From NCBI RefSeq assembly GCF_009674485.1, contig NZ_WKJJ01000003.1:62001-126000 (forward strand): a DNA stretch of 64,000 bases, given 5' to 3'. Both the position numbers and the translations under genes were made by a program. Of this stretch, positions 23,385 to 32,249 are shown piece after piece; position 1 is the stretch's first letter; every line of letters starts with the position of its first letter. The notes beneath the pieces are model-generated. The model did not search any database. It was given only the letters and a program-made list of their open reading frames with translations, and had not been told where the DNA came from. This DNA comes from Pseudoduganella rivuli. GTDB lineage: Bacteria; Pseudomonadota; Gammaproteobacteria; Burkholderiales; Burkholderiaceae_D.

Positions 23385-24439
23385 AGACGCCCCGCACGCT
23401 GGTGATTTCACCGAACTGGATCGGCGACGCCGTGATGGCGCAGCCCTTGCTGCAATTGCTGAAAGCCGCCCATCCCGAACGCCCGATCGATGTGCTGGCG
23501 CCACCGCCGGTGGCGCCCGTGTGGCGCCAGATGGCCGAAGTCGATGACGTGATGGTGACGCCGTTTCGCCATGGCGCGCTGCAATTGAAAGAGCGCTGGC
23601 GCTATGCGCGCGAATTGCGCCAGCGCGGCTACGCCGACGCCTATGTGCTGCCCAACACGCTGAAGTTTGCGCTGATCCCATGGCTGGCCGGGATCGCGCG
23701 CCGGGTCGGCTACAAGGGCGAGAGCCGCTATGGCCTGATCAATGTGATGCACCACGACGACGTACCGCCGCGCCCCATGGTGCCGTTCTATGCGGCGCTG
23801 GCGCTGCCGGCCGTGGCGCCGTTGCCGGCTGCGCAGCGCGCCGCCGTGCCGCGGCCGAAACTGGTGGCGAGCACCGAACAGATTGCCGCGGCCTGCGCCA
23901 AGGCGGGACTGGATCCGGCGCGGCCGCTGGTGGCGTTTGCGCCGGGCGCGGAATTCGGCACCGCCAAGCGCTGGCCGCCGGGCCATTTCGGCCAGCTGGC
24001 GCGCGAAGTGCTGGCAGCCATGCCGGACGCGCAGGTGGCGTTGCTGGGATCGCCGAAAGACCGGGAAACCTGTGACGAGGTGGTGCAGGCGGCGGGTGAA
24101 TTGACTGGTGAATCCAATGGCGTCTTCAACCTGGCGGGCGCCACGTCGCTGGGCGAAGCGGTGGCGCTGATTGCCCATGCGGGCGCCGTGGTCAGCAACG
24201 ACTCCGGCCTGCTGCACATCGCGTCGGCGCTGAACCGGCCCGTGATTGCGATTTACGGACCGACCGATCCCGGCCACGCGCCGCCGTTTTCCGACATGGC
24301 CGCCTCGATTTCGCTGCGGCTGGCATGCGCGCCATGCAAGCAGCGCGAGTGCCCGCTGGGGCACCAGGACTGCATGCAAAAGATCGCGCCGGCGCAAGTG
24401 TGGCAAACCTTGCAGCCGATGCTGGCGGCGAAGGTTTGA
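23381..24439 (+). CDS. waaF: lipopolysaccharide heptosyltransferase II
   Basis: 352-residue GT9 enzyme that adds the second heptose to the LPS inner core from ADP-heptose. It begins 'LVISPNWIGDAVMAQPLLQ', the hallmark WaaF opening. 'FAPGAEFGTAKRWPPGHFGQ' and 'VSNDSGLLHIASALNRPVI' with 'IYGPTDPGHAPPFS' form the donor site, and 'CAPCKQRECPLGHQDC' is the usual Cys-rich patch. It is translationally coupled to the ligase gene upstream by a four-base overlap, and a diguanylate cyclase gene begins 22 bases downstream. Confidence 0.94.
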   Translation: MKTPRTLVISPNWIGDAVMAQPLLQLLKAAHPERPIDVLAPPPVAPVWRQMAEVDDVMVTPFRHGALQLKERWRYARELRQRGYADAYVLPNTLKFALIPWLAGIARRVGYKGESRYGLINVMHHDDVPPRPMVPFYAALALPAVAPLPAAQRAAVPRPKLVASTEQIAAACAKAGLDPARPLVAFAPGAEFGTAKRWPPGHFGQLAREVLAAMPDAQVALLGSPKDRETCDEVVQAAGELTGESNGVFNLAGATSLGEAVALIAHAGAVVSNDSGLLHIASALNRPVIAIYGPTDPGHAPPFSDMAASISLRLACAPCKQRECPLGHQDCMQKIAPAQVWQTLQPMLAAKV

Positions 24440-24461
24440 AATGTCGGCAGGGGATGACGAA

Positions 24462-26060
24462 ATGCGGTATAAGTCAGCAACCTCCCCTGAACCGACTATG
24501 CTGAAACGGCTTCCCGTCACTTTCTGGGCCACCGTGTTCGTGGCCATCGTCTGCCTGTCGCTGGTGGTGATCGACGGCTGGCGCAGCCTGAACGCCCGTG
24601 CCGAAGTGCTGGCGTCGGCCGAGCGCGCGACGGCAAACCTGGCGCGCTCGATGGCGCAGCATGCGGACGACACCATCAAGGCCGCCGACATTGCGCTGGC
24701 CGACATCGTCGAGCGGATTGAAACGGATGGCACCGCGCCGCAGGCGCTGGAGCGCATGCATGCGCTGATGGAGGAGCAGGTGCGCCAGGTGGCGCAGTTG
24801 CAGGGCTTGTTCGTGTATGACGCGACGGGCCGCTGGGTGGTCAATTCGCGTCCCACGATGAACCGCAGCCTGAACAATGCGGACCGCGAATACTTCGTCT
24901 ATCACCTTAATAACACGGACCGGGGGCCGCACATCGGCATCCCCGTCGTCAGCCGTTCGACCGGCAAATGGATCTTGCCGGTGTCGCGCCGGCTGAACCA
25001 CAAGGATGGCAGCTTTGCCGGCGTGGCGCTGGCCACCATTGACTTGGAGTATTTCCGCGAATTTTATGAGAGCCTCGACGTCGGCCGGCAGGGAGCGGTG
25101 GGCCTGATCCTCAATTCCGGCGTACTGGTGCTGCGCGTCCCCTATGACGACAAGCGGATCGGCACATCGATCGTCAACAGCCCGCTGTACCATGCCTATG
25201 TCCGCTCCGGCGATAGTGGCACCGGCTATTTTACGTCGATGCAGGATAGCGAACTGCGGCTGAACAGCTACCGCGCACTGGCGCGCTATCCCTTGTTCGT
25301 CTCGGCGGCGCTGTCGCGCGAAGAATTGCTGGATGGGTGGTGGCGCGACACCTTGCTGCATGCCTTCGGCGTGCTGGTGCTGGCCGGATTGCTGGCGCTG
25401 TTCGGGCGCCGCCTGATCCGCCAGATTGAATTGCGCCTGCAGGCGGAAAAGGAATTGACGCAGGCACGCGATGCGCTGGCCAGCCTGAATGAAACGCTGG
25501 AAAAGCTGGCGCTGCAGGATGGCTTGACGGGCCTGGCCAACCGCCGCCAGTTCGATGTCACCTTGGGCAATGAATTCAACCGCGCCATCCGTGCCGGGAC
25601 GTCGCTGGCCTTCATCATGATCGACGTCGATTGCTTCAAGCAGTACAACGATATGTACGGCCACGCGGCGGGCGACGATTGCCTGCGCGCCGTCAGCAAG
25701 ACCATCCGCATGGTGACGCCGAAACGCCCCGGCGACCTGGCGGCGCGCTACGGCGGCGAAGAGATCGGCATCCTGTTGCCGAACACGGACCTGGCGGGCG
25801 CCATGGCCGTGGCGGAGCGGGTGCGCCGCACCGTGGCCGACTTGCTGTACCCCCATGGCGGCAGCCCGCACGGCATGGTGACCATCAGCGCCGGCGTGGC
25901 CGCGCTGGCGCCCGAGCGTGGCGGCGACACGCCCGCCATGCTGATGGAAATGGCGGACAAGGCGCTGTATGTGGCCAAGTCGATGGGCCGCAACCGCGTG
26001 TGCAGCGCGGACAATTGCGGCGATGCGCAGCCGCAGGCGCGGACGGATTACCACATTTAG
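24462..26060 (+). CDS. membrane diguanylate cyclase with periplasmic sensor domain
   Basis: 532-residue protein making cyclic di-GMP from two GTP. A first transmembrane helix (about residues 18-38) and a second (about 305-325, 'FGVLVLAGLLALFG') flank a dCache/PDC-like periplasmic sensor; a short coiled coil leads to the GGDEF domain from 'LQDGLTGLANRRQFD'. The active-site motif reads GGEEI rather than GGEEF. The inhibitory I-site RPGD lies exactly five residues before it, so product feedback is likely. ATG 24462 is preferred because AGGGGA lies at 24449-24454; ATG 24441 and 24498 are alternatives. Its position directly behind waaF suggests co-transcription with LPS genes. Confidence 0.9.
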   Translation: MRYKSATSPEPTMLKRLPVTFWATVFVAIVCLSLVVIDGWRSLNARAEVLASAERATANLARSMAQHADDTIKAADIALADIVERIETDGTAPQALERMHALMEEQVRQVAQLQGLFVYDATGRWVVNSRPTMNRSLNNADREYFVYHLNNTDRGPHIGIPVVSRSTGKWILPVSRRLNHKDGSFAGVALATIDLEYFREFYESLDVGRQGAVGLILNSGVLVLRVPYDDKRIGTSIVNSPLYHAYVRSGDSGTGYFTSMQDSELRLNSYRALARYPLFVSAALSREELLDGWWRDTLLHAFGVLVLAGLLALFGRRLIRQIELRLQAEKELTQARDALASLNETLEKLALQDGLTGLANRRQFDVTLGNEFNRAIRAGTSLAFIMIDVDCFKQYNDMYGHAAGDDCLRAVSKTIRMVTPKRPGDLAARYGGEEIGILLPNTDLAGAMAVAERVRRTVADLLYPHGGSPHGMVTISAGVAALAPERGGDTPAMLMEMADKALYVAKSMGRNRVCSADNCGDAQPQARTDYHI

Positions 26061-26100
26061 CATGGCGGCAGCCCTGTAAAACCCCCCAGCGACGCCCGCC

Positions 26101-26139
26101 CCGTAGGGCGGTTTCCGCCATGGCGGAAGCCGCCATGCC
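26101..26139. repeat. REP-like palindromic element
   Basis: CCGTAGGGCGG (26101-26111) opens an almost perfect palindrome, GGCGGTTTCCGCC facing GGCGGAAGCCGCC around a central CCATGG-type dyad, and ends in CATGCC. Only one G-U wobble breaks the stem. It lies between the convergent 3' ends of the diguanylate cyclase and HD-GYP/LuxR genes. It is the same family as the copies at 17461-17570 and 38146. Confidence 0.78.
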
Positions 26140-26186
26140 CGCATCGCGGCAGCGTCAACAAAAACCGCCGCCGCAAGCACCGCGAT

Positions 26187-27623
26187 TCACCCGCCAGTAA
26201 TCAACCCCAGCGCGGCAGCCTTCAGCGTCGCCGCCGCCCGGCTGCCAACCTCCAGCTTGCGGAACAGGTTTTCCATATGCGTGCGCACCGTCGACGGACT
26301 CAATCCCAGCACGCGCGCTGCTTCCTTGTTGCTCATGCCGCGTGCAATCACGGCCAGCACTTCCGTTTCTCGGGGACTGAGCAGCCCATTGCCGCGCGAT
26401 GGCGCCGGGATGGGCGCCGCCTGTCCCAGCATGGCCGCCACCACCTGTCCATCGAGCCGCCCGGCTTGCACGTCATCGCGCAACCGCGTAGCCGCCGCAT
26501 CGGCGTCGAGCGCCGCCCGCCATGGCCGCGCCGCCCGCAGCGCCAGCCAGCAGGACGCGGCGGGCACGATGCGTGCCGCCAGCGACGTGGCGCCGGCCGC
26601 GCCACGGTAATACCCCGACCCGTCCAGCCGCTCGCCCACGTGCGAAGCCAGTTCCGCTTCTTCTGCCAGCCCGGGAATGGAACTCAGCGAGCGCATCGTG
26701 CGGTAGGGGTACAGGCGCACCTGTTCCCATTGCGCCGACGTCAGCGCGCCGCCCGCATTCCATACCCGCTGCGGTATCGCGACCCGGCCCAGGCCCTGCA
26801 GCAGCGCGGCGCGCGCCACGGGGCCGGGTTCGATATCCAGTGCCTGTGCCGCCATCGCGACGCTGCCCGCCATGGCCCGCGAATGCCCGGCCAGCCATGG
26901 CAGTTTCAAGTCGCACAAATCCGCCACCAGCGCCAGCGGTACGGCGCGCGCCGCATCGGGCAGGCGCTCCGCTTCCGTCATACCGGGATCGCGCGGGCCC
27001 GCTTTCCAGCCGCGCGCCAGCAATGACAGCAATGCGGGATCGTGTGCGCCCGCCGCATGGGTGCGCAACATGGCGATGCCCGATTCGGCGCCATATTCGC
27101 GCGACAGGATTTCCATATCGCTGGCCAGCACCGCCACCCGCGTCACCAGCGGGATCGCATCGCCCCCGCCGAGGCGCGAATAGCCGCCGCCATCCCACCG
27201 TTCAAACACGTTGCCGAGCGCCTGCGCCACTTCCGGCGCCAGTCCCAGCATGGTGGCGACCAGCGACGCCACTTCGCAATGGATGCCGCTGGCTTGCCGG
27301 CCCACCTGCTGCGCTTCCGGCAGCGGCAGCCGTAATCCCATCTGGTCCGGCCGCAGCGCCAGCATCGCGCGCCGCCCCTGCACATCGTCTTCCATCAGTG
27401 CCGCGATGTCGTCGGCATTGGCGGTGCAGCCGACCCAGCGCAGCAGCGCCGTCTGCACGCAGGCGCCGACGTCCGCGCCGGCTTCCCGCGCCAGCCAGGC
27501 GGCGCACGCCGCGGCCTGTTCGGAATGGTCCAGCGGCTGGCCCATGCTGAGGTCGCCCATGCGGGCCAGTAAGGTCAGCGCGGTGGACAGGGGAACGGTC
27601 AGCGTATCGATGGTATCGGTCAT
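26187..27623 (-). CDS. LuxR-type regulator with degenerate HD-GYP-like domain
   Basis: 478-residue protein. The first 400 residues resemble the HD/HD-GYP phosphohydrolase fold: 'ALGNVFERWDGGGYSRLGGG' early on, and a second region 'HSRAMAGSVAMAAQAL', 'GLGRVAIPQRVW', 'GERLDGSGYYRG'. The metal-binding HD dyad expected in 'LLHDxGK' is replaced here (LLQGLGR), so catalysis is doubtful. The C-terminal 65 residues are a LuxR helix-turn-helix ('LLSPRETEVLAVIARGMSNK', 'LSPSTVRTHMENLFRKLEV'). I infer a one-component transcription regulator in which the HD fold senses a ligand, perhaps a nucleotide. It is divergent from a small membrane-protein gene that it may control. Confidence 0.82.
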   Translation of the reverse strand: MTDTIDTLTVPLSTALTLLARMGDLSMGQPLDHSEQAAACAAWLAREAGADVGACVQTALLRWVGCTANADDIAALMEDDVQGRRAMLALRPDQMGLRLPLPEAQQVGRQASGIHCEVASLVATMLGLAPEVAQALGNVFERWDGGGYSRLGGGDAIPLVTRVAVLASDMEILSREYGAESGIAMLRTHAAGAHDPALLSLLARGWKAGPRDPGMTEAERLPDAARAVPLALVADLCDLKLPWLAGHSRAMAGSVAMAAQALDIEPGPVARAALLQGLGRVAIPQRVWNAGGALTSAQWEQVRLYPYRTMRSLSSIPGLAEEAELASHVGERLDGSGYYRGAAGATSLAARIVPAASCWLALRAARPWRAALDADAAATRLRDDVQAGRLDGQVVAAMLGQAAPIPAPSRGNGLLSPRETEVLAVIARGMSNKEAARVLGLSPSTVRTHMENLFRKLEVGSRAAATLKAAALGLITGG

Positions 27624-27713
27624 GGGGATCGGTCATTCATCCGATGGCGGGGCTGGGGGACGCGCTCCTATAGTAACGCATCGGTTGCAAACTTTTTTCC
27701 CAAGGAGATCATC

Positions 27714-28184
27714 ATGTCCGGTATTACCCTGTTTGGCGCTTTCCACACTGTCCTCGGCCTCGGCGCTCTGGTTGCCGGCGCGCGTGCGCTGCTGCGCGAT
27801 GGCGCGATCCGCGTCGATTCTGGCAGCGGCAAGCTGTATGTGGCGCTGACCCTGGTCACCAGCGTCAGTGCGCTGGCGATCTTCCACCACGGCGGCTTCG
27901 GCGTGGCCCATGTGCTGGCATTGATCACGCTGGCCACCATGGCGTTCGCCGCACTGGCGCAGCGCTTTGGCAAGGCGACGGCAGCCATGCTGGCCTGGAG
28001 CGCCACGTACCTGTTCCACTGGGTGCCGGCGGTGACGGAAACCCTGACCCGGGTGCCGGCATTCGGCCACCTGACGCCGGAATCGCCGACGGTGCAGAAT
28101 GCGAATGCCACGTTGCTGGTGCTGTTCGTGGCCGGCGCCACGTGGCAATTCCTGCGCCGTGCACGCCTGGCGGCGGCACGCTGA
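27714..28184 (+). CDS. small polytopic membrane protein, DUF2306-like
   Basis: 156-residue inner-membrane protein with four hydrophobic helices. A good AAGGAG (27700-27705) lies nine bases before the ATG. 'HTVLGLGALVAGARALL', 'GSGKLYVALTLVTSVSALAI' and 'HHGGFGVAHVLALITLATMA' recall DUF2306 proteins, a haem-binding-like membrane family; this is resemblance only. It lies divergent from the HD-GYP/LuxR regulator gene with 90 bases between and is a candidate target. A TATAGT at 27669-27674 is a weak -10. Its 3' end lies 21 bases from the convergent rng stop. Confidence 0.75.
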   Translation: MSGITLFGAFHTVLGLGALVAGARALLRDGAIRVDSGSGKLYVALTLVTSVSALAIFHHGGFGVAHVLALITLATMAFAALAQRFGKATAAMLAWSATYLFHWVPAVTETLTRVPAFGHLTPESPTVQNANATLLVLFVAGATWQFLRRARLAAAR

Positions 28185-28205
28185 GTGGCAGGAATGGCAC
28201 CGGGA

Positions 28206-29669
28206 TCACATCAGGATGACGTCGTACTGTTCCTGATGATACGAATTCTCCACCTGCAGTGAAATCTTCTTCCCGATGAAGTCCCCCAGCATCGCCAGGT
28301 GCTGGGATTCTTCTTCCAGGAACAGATCCACCACTTCCTGCGACGCGAGGATGCGGAACTCGCGGGGGTTGAACTGCTTGGCTTCGCGCAGCAGTTCGCG
28401 CAGGATTTCATAGCAAATGGTGCGCGAGGTTTTCACCTGGCCCTTGCCGCTGCAAGCGGGGCAGGGTTCGCACAGGATGTGGGCCAGCGATTCGCGGGTG
28501 CGCTTGCGTGTCATTTCCACCAGGCCCAGCGCCGAGAAGCCGGACACCGACACCTTGGTGCGGTCGCGCGACAGGGTCTTCTTCAACTCGGCCAGCACCG
28601 CGTTGCGGTGCTCGGTGTTTTCCATGTCGATGAAGTCGAGGATGATGATGCCGCCCAGGTTGCGCAAGCGCAGCTGGCGCGCGATCGCATGCGCCGCTTC
28701 CAGGTTGGTTTTAAAAATCGTATCGGCGAAATTGCGCCCGCCGACAAAGCCGCCCGTGTTGACGTCGATGGTGGTCATCGCTTCGGTCTGGTCGACGATC
28801 AGGTAGCCGCCGGATTTCAAGTCCACGCGGCGGCCCAGCGCGCGCAGGATTTCCTCTTCCACGCCATACAAATCGAACAGCGGGCGCTCGCCCGTGTAAT
28901 GGTGCAGGCGCGGCAGCACGCTCGGCGTATAGGTCTTGCCGAACTCCGTCAGGTTGATGAAGTTTTCGCGCGAGTCGACCTGGATGCTGGCCGTCTCGTC
29001 ATGCACGAAGTCGCGCAGCACGCGCTGGGCCAGGCTCAAATCCTGGTGCAGCAGGCTGGTGGCGGGCAGCGTGCGGGCGCCGTGCGTGATGGCGGCCCAC
29101 GTCTTGCGCAGGTATTCGATGTCGGCGGCCAGGTCGGCGTCGCTGGAATCCTCCGCCTGCGTGCGCACGATGTAGCCGCCTTTTTCTTCCGGCGGCAGCA
29201 GGCTTTGCAGGCGCGTGCGCAATTGCTCGCGCTCCGCTTCCTTTTCAATCTTTTGCGAAATGCCGATATGGTTATCCTGCGGCAGGTACACCAGCATGCG
29301 GCCCGCGATCGAGATTTGCGTCGACAGGCGGGCGCCCTTGGTACCAATTGGATCTTTAATGACTTGTACTGTCAGTACCTGGCCATCGAACAGGATTTTT
29401 TCAATCGGGGTGGGAGCGGCATTCTGGCCGTCGTGCGGACGGGCTTCCCAGATGTCCGCCACGTGCAGGAATGCGGCCCGTTCCAGGCCGATGTCGATGA
29501 AGGCGGACTGCATGCCGGGCAGGACGCGCACCACCTTGCCGGAATAGACGTTGCCTGCCAGGCCGCGCGTCAGGGTGCGCTCGATATGCAATTCCTGCAC
29601 GGCCCCCTGCACGATCAGCGCGACCCGCGTCTCCTGCGGGGTGATGTTGATCAGAATATCTTCGTTCAT
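28206..29669 (-). CDS. rng: ribonuclease G
   Basis: 487-residue endoribonuclease (E. coli RNase G is 489), cutting single-stranded A/U-rich RNA and maturing 16S rRNA 5' ends. The order is S1 domain ('GNVYSGKVVRVLPGMQSAF'), RNase H-like and 5'-sensor regions, the catalytic metal site 'MTTIDVNTGGFVGG' with 'GGIIILDFIDM', the zinc-link 'CEPCPACSG', and a C-terminal helical domain. ATG 29669 (MNEDILIN) matches the family start; the frame runs on to 29711 without a ribosome site. It is the last gene of the minus-strand housekeeping run and lacks the long scaffold tail of RNase E. Confidence 0.95.
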   Translation of the reverse strand: MNEDILINITPQETRVALIVQGAVQELHIERTLTRGLAGNVYSGKVVRVLPGMQSAFIDIGLERAAFLHVADIWEARPHDGQNAAPTPIEKILFDGQVLTVQVIKDPIGTKGARLSTQISIAGRMLVYLPQDNHIGISQKIEKEAEREQLRTRLQSLLPPEEKGGYIVRTQAEDSSDADLAADIEYLRKTWAAITHGARTLPATSLLHQDLSLAQRVLRDFVHDETASIQVDSRENFINLTEFGKTYTPSVLPRLHHYTGERPLFDLYGVEEEILRALGRRVDLKSGGYLIVDQTEAMTTIDVNTGGFVGGRNFADTIFKTNLEAAHAIARQLRLRNLGGIIILDFIDMENTEHRNAVLAELKKTLSRDRTKVSVSGFSALGLVEMTRKRTRESLAHILCEPCPACSGKGQVKTSRTICYEILRELLREAKQFNPREFRILASQEVVDLFLEEESQHLAMLGDFIGKKISLQVENSYHQEQYDVILM

Positions 29670-29757
29670 GTTATGTAGACCGCCTTTTTCTTGAAGGACG
29701 ATCATACACACATTGCAAGCGTGTTACCAAACGGCACACACATATGGCGTTACGAAA

Positions 29758-30378
29758 TTAAGGCAGGGGCAGTCCCGCCTGGCGCAGCAAGCGCGCGGTT
29801 TCGTAGATGGGCAAGCCCATGATGCCGGAATGGCTGCCTTCGATATGCTCGATGAACACCGAAGCCAGCCCCTGGATGCCATAGCCGCCCGCCTTGTCGT
29901 AGGGTTCGCCCGTGGCGCAATAAGCCTGGATCGACGCCGGCGTCAGTTCGCCAAAGCGTACTTCCGACACTTGCGTGATTTGCGCTTCGAACTTGTTGTG
30001 GCGCACGGCAATGGCCGTCATGACCTGGTGCGTGCGGCCCGACAGCTTTTCCAGCATGGCGACCGCTTCCGCCGTGTTGGCCGGCTTGCCCAGGATGGCG
30101 CCGTCGATGGTGACGGTGGTGTCGGCCGCCAGCACGGGGCGCGGCACCAGGTGGCGGCGTTGCAGCATGTTCCACGCGCACTCGGCTTTTTCCAGCGCCA
30201 CGCGGCCCACGTACTCATACGCGCTTTCGCCCGGATTGACATCTTCGGTCACGTCGGCGCCACGGGGGCCGTCATTGCGCAGCAACAGCAATTCAAAGTC
30301 CACGCCGATTTGCCGCAGCAATTCGCGGCGGCGCGGGCTTTTCGAGGCCAGATAGATTTTCTTGTCGACCGGTTTCAT
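29758..30378 (-). CDS. maf: Maf-family nucleoside triphosphate pyrophosphatase
   Basis: 206-residue house-cleaning enzyme that hydrolyses non-canonical or pyrimidine NTPs to NMP and pyrophosphate. 'IYLASKSPRRRELLRQIGV' is the family signature with its phosphate-binding Ser-Arg-Arg; 'VLAADTTVTIDGAILGKP' has the catalytic Asp, and 'YDKAGGYGIQGLASVFIEHI' is the C-terminal core. It lies between rng and rlmH in the order common in betaproteobacteria. The Thr-Thr after the Asp fits a dTTP/UTP-type (YhdE) subfamily, though subfamily calls from sequence are uncertain. Confidence 0.93.
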   Translation of the reverse strand: MKPVDKKIYLASKSPRRRELLRQIGVDFELLLLRNDGPRGADVTEDVNPGESAYEYVGRVALEKAECAWNMLQRRHLVPRPVLAADTTVTIDGAILGKPANTAEAVAMLEKLSGRTHQVMTAIAVRHNKFEAQITQVSEVRFGELTPASIQAYCATGEPYDKAGGYGIQGLASVFIEHIEGSHSGIMGLPIYETARLLRQAGLPLP

Positions 30379-30388
30379 GGTTTTCTTA

Positions 30389-30859
30389 TTAGACGCGGTG
30401 ATAAGGATGGTTTTGCGTAATGGTCCACGCCCGGTACAACTGTTCCGCCAGCATCACGCGCACCATCCCGTGCGGCAGCGTCAAGCTGGAAATGCGGATC
30501 ATGCCTTCGGCGCGCGCTTTCAGGGCCGGATCGAGCCCGTCCGCGCCGCCGATCAGGAAGGCCGTGTCACGGCCATCCTGTTGCCACGTTTCCAGCATCT
30601 GCGACAAGCCGACGCTGGTGACATCCTTGCCCCGCTCGTCGAGCGCGATGATGCGCACCGATTTCGGCAGCGCCGCTTCGATACGCTCGCGTTCCAGCGC
30701 CATGGCGGTGGCCGCCGTTTTGCTGCCGGAACGCTCGACCGGCTTGACTTCCTTCAGCACGATGCGCAATTCCGGGGGCATGCGCTTCACGTACTCGGCA
30801 AAGCCGCTTTCGATCCAGGCCGGCATTTTGTGGCCGACCGCGGCAATGATCAACTGCAT
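30389..30859 (-). CDS. rlmH: 23S rRNA pseudouridine(1915)-N3 methyltransferase
   Basis: 156-residue SPOUT-class methyltransferase, which methylates pseudouridine 1915 in helix 69 of 23S rRNA on assembled ribosomes using S-adenosylmethionine. The length is the same as other RlmH proteins. Seen: N-terminal '[20 protein letters not shown]', SAM-binding knot '[20 protein letters not shown]', and C-terminal '[20 protein letters not shown]'. It follows rsfS after six bases, the standard rsfS-rlmH pairing, and precedes maf by ten. Confidence 0.96.
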   Translation of the reverse strand: MQLIIAAVGHKMPAWIESGFAEYVKRMPPELRIVLKEVKPVERSGSKTAATAMALERERIEAALPKSVRIIALDERGKDVTSVGLSQMLETWQQDGRDTAFLIGGADGLDPALKARAEGMIRISSLTLPHGMVRVMLAEQLYRAWTITQNHPYHRV

Positions 30860-30865
30860 ACGGCG

Positions 30866-31609
30866 TTACTCGGCCGCGGCCTTGCGGATACGCTTGATGA
30901 CGGTCTTGGCCGGCGCTTCGGCGGCAGCCTTGGCCTTGGCGGCGGACTTGGCTTTTTCTTCGCGGTTGGCCTTGGTCGATGCGGTCAAGGTCTTGGTGGC
31001 CGACACTTTGACCTTCTTGCCTTCCGGGACCACCATGCCTTCCGGGATCACCGGTTCCACGGCTTTTTTCACGGCAGTCTTGCGCGCTGCGGGTTTCTTC
31101 GCGGCCACGACGCCGTCGGCTGCCTTGACCTTCGATACGCCAGGCTTGCGGGCCGCGACTTTCTTTTCAATCACTGGTTCAGCGGCTTTTTCCTTCTTGC
31201 CGGCGGCCAGGTGGCTGCTGGTTTTCTTCGGTGCGGCATCCAGCGCTTCCTGCGTCGACTTGCGCTTGGCGGCCCCCAGTTTCACGGGCTTGTCGCCCCA
31301 GATTTCTTCCAGGCGGTAGTAAGCGCGGATCGGCGCCTGCATGATGTGGACGATCATGTCGCCCAAATCGACCAGCACCCATTCGCCGGTCTCTTCGCCT
31401 TCCATGCCAACCACGTCGCCGCCGGCGTCTTTCACCTTGTCGCGCACCGACGCAGCCAGGGCCTTGGTCTGGCGGTTCGAGGTACCGGAGACGATGGCAA
31501 TGCGGTCAAACAGGCTGGTCAGGTGGGTGGTGTCGAACAGGGCGATGTCCTGGCCTTTCACATCTTCCAGGGCGCTGACGACGAGGGTTTGCAGTTTTTT
31601 GATATCCAT
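30866..31609 (-). CDS. rsfS: ribosome silencing factor with long Lys/Ala-rich tail
   Basis: 247-residue protein. Residues 1 to about 112 are a standard RsfS domain ('LQTLVVSALEDVKGQDI', 'GTSNRQTKALAASV', 'WVLVDLGDMIVHIMQAPIR'), which binds ribosomal protein uL14 and blocks subunit joining during starvation. Residues about 113-247 are an extra low-complexity tail dominated by Lys, Ala and Val, with motifs such as 'AARKTAVKKA', like histone H1 or AlgP tails. E. coli RsfS is only 105 residues. The tail is in frame with normal base composition, so it is not a frameshift product; RNA or ribosome binding is a fair guess. Confidence 0.92.
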   Translation of the reverse strand: MDIKKLQTLVVSALEDVKGQDIALFDTTHLTSLFDRIAIVSGTSNRQTKALAASVRDKVKDAGGDVVGMEGEETGEWVLVDLGDMIVHIMQAPIRAYYRLEEIWGDKPVKLGAAKRKSTQEALDAAPKKTSSHLAAGKKEKAAEPVIEKKVAARKPGVSKVKAADGVVAAKKPAARKTAVKKAVEPVIPEGMVVPEGKKVKVSATKTLTASTKANREEKAKSAAKAKAAAEAPAKTVIKRIRKAAAE

Positions 31610-31611
31610 TA

Positions 31612-32247
31612 TTATTTGTAAAGATTATGTTGTTCAATATAGTCTAGCACCACCGGGGAGATAAGCGAGGATGGCTGCTCCCCCCGTTGTAATGCGGCAC
31701 GAATGCCGGTGGACGACATGTCCACGGCCAGATCGGGCGCCAGGCAAATGCTTCCTGCCGGCGTGGTGCGTACCCGTTCCGGGGTGGCCATGCGGCCCTG
31801 TAATTCATCCTGTACTGCCGGCGGCAACTGGTCCAGTGCAAAGCCGGGACGGGCTGCCGCGCAAATGTGCGCCAGTTCAAACAGCGCGTGCCAGTCGCGC
31901 CACGTGTCCAGCTTTTGCAACTGGTCGGCGCCCATCAGGAACGCCAGCGATACCGCATTGCCGAGCTGCGCACGCAAGTTGCGCAAGGTATCGACGGTGA
32001 ACGTCGGCGTGCCCCGTTCGAGTTCCTGGCGGTCGATAACCACCGGATAGTGCTGGCCTGTAAAAGCCAGTTGCGCCATGTCGGCCCGCTGGTTGGCGGT
32101 GGCGCCCAGCGACGCTTTTTGCCACGGTAACGCCGGCAGCACGCGCAGTTCGTCAGCGCCCAGCAATTGCATCCAGTGCGTTGCCAGCGCAACGTGGCCC
32201 AGGTGAACCGGATCGAATGTGCCGCCCAGCAGGGCAACGCAGCGCAC
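31612..32247 (-). CDS. nadD: nicotinate-nucleotide adenylyltransferase
   Basis: 211-residue enzyme that adenylylates nicotinate mononucleotide to deamido-NAD in NAD synthesis. 'VALLGGTFDPVHLGHVAL' is the nucleotidyltransferase signature with HxGH, and 'MSSTGIRAALQRGEQ' is the second ATP-binding motif. The frame runs open into hemF, but GTG 32247 gives VRCVALLGG at the proper distance and lies two bases past the hemF stop (TAG 32250-32252), so translation is probably coupled. rsfS follows three bases after the stop, a common pairing. Confidence 0.93.
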   Translation of the reverse strand: MRCVALLGGTFDPVHLGHVALATHWMQLLGADELRVLPALPWQKASLGATANQRADMAQLAFTGQHYPVVIDRQELERGTPTFTVDTLRNLRAQLGNAVSLAFLMGADQLQKLDTWRDWHALFELAHICAAARPGFALDQLPPAVQDELQGRMATPERVRTTPAGSICLAPDLAVDMSSTGIRAALQRGEQPSSLISPVVLDYIEQHNLYK

Positions 32248-32249
32248 CG

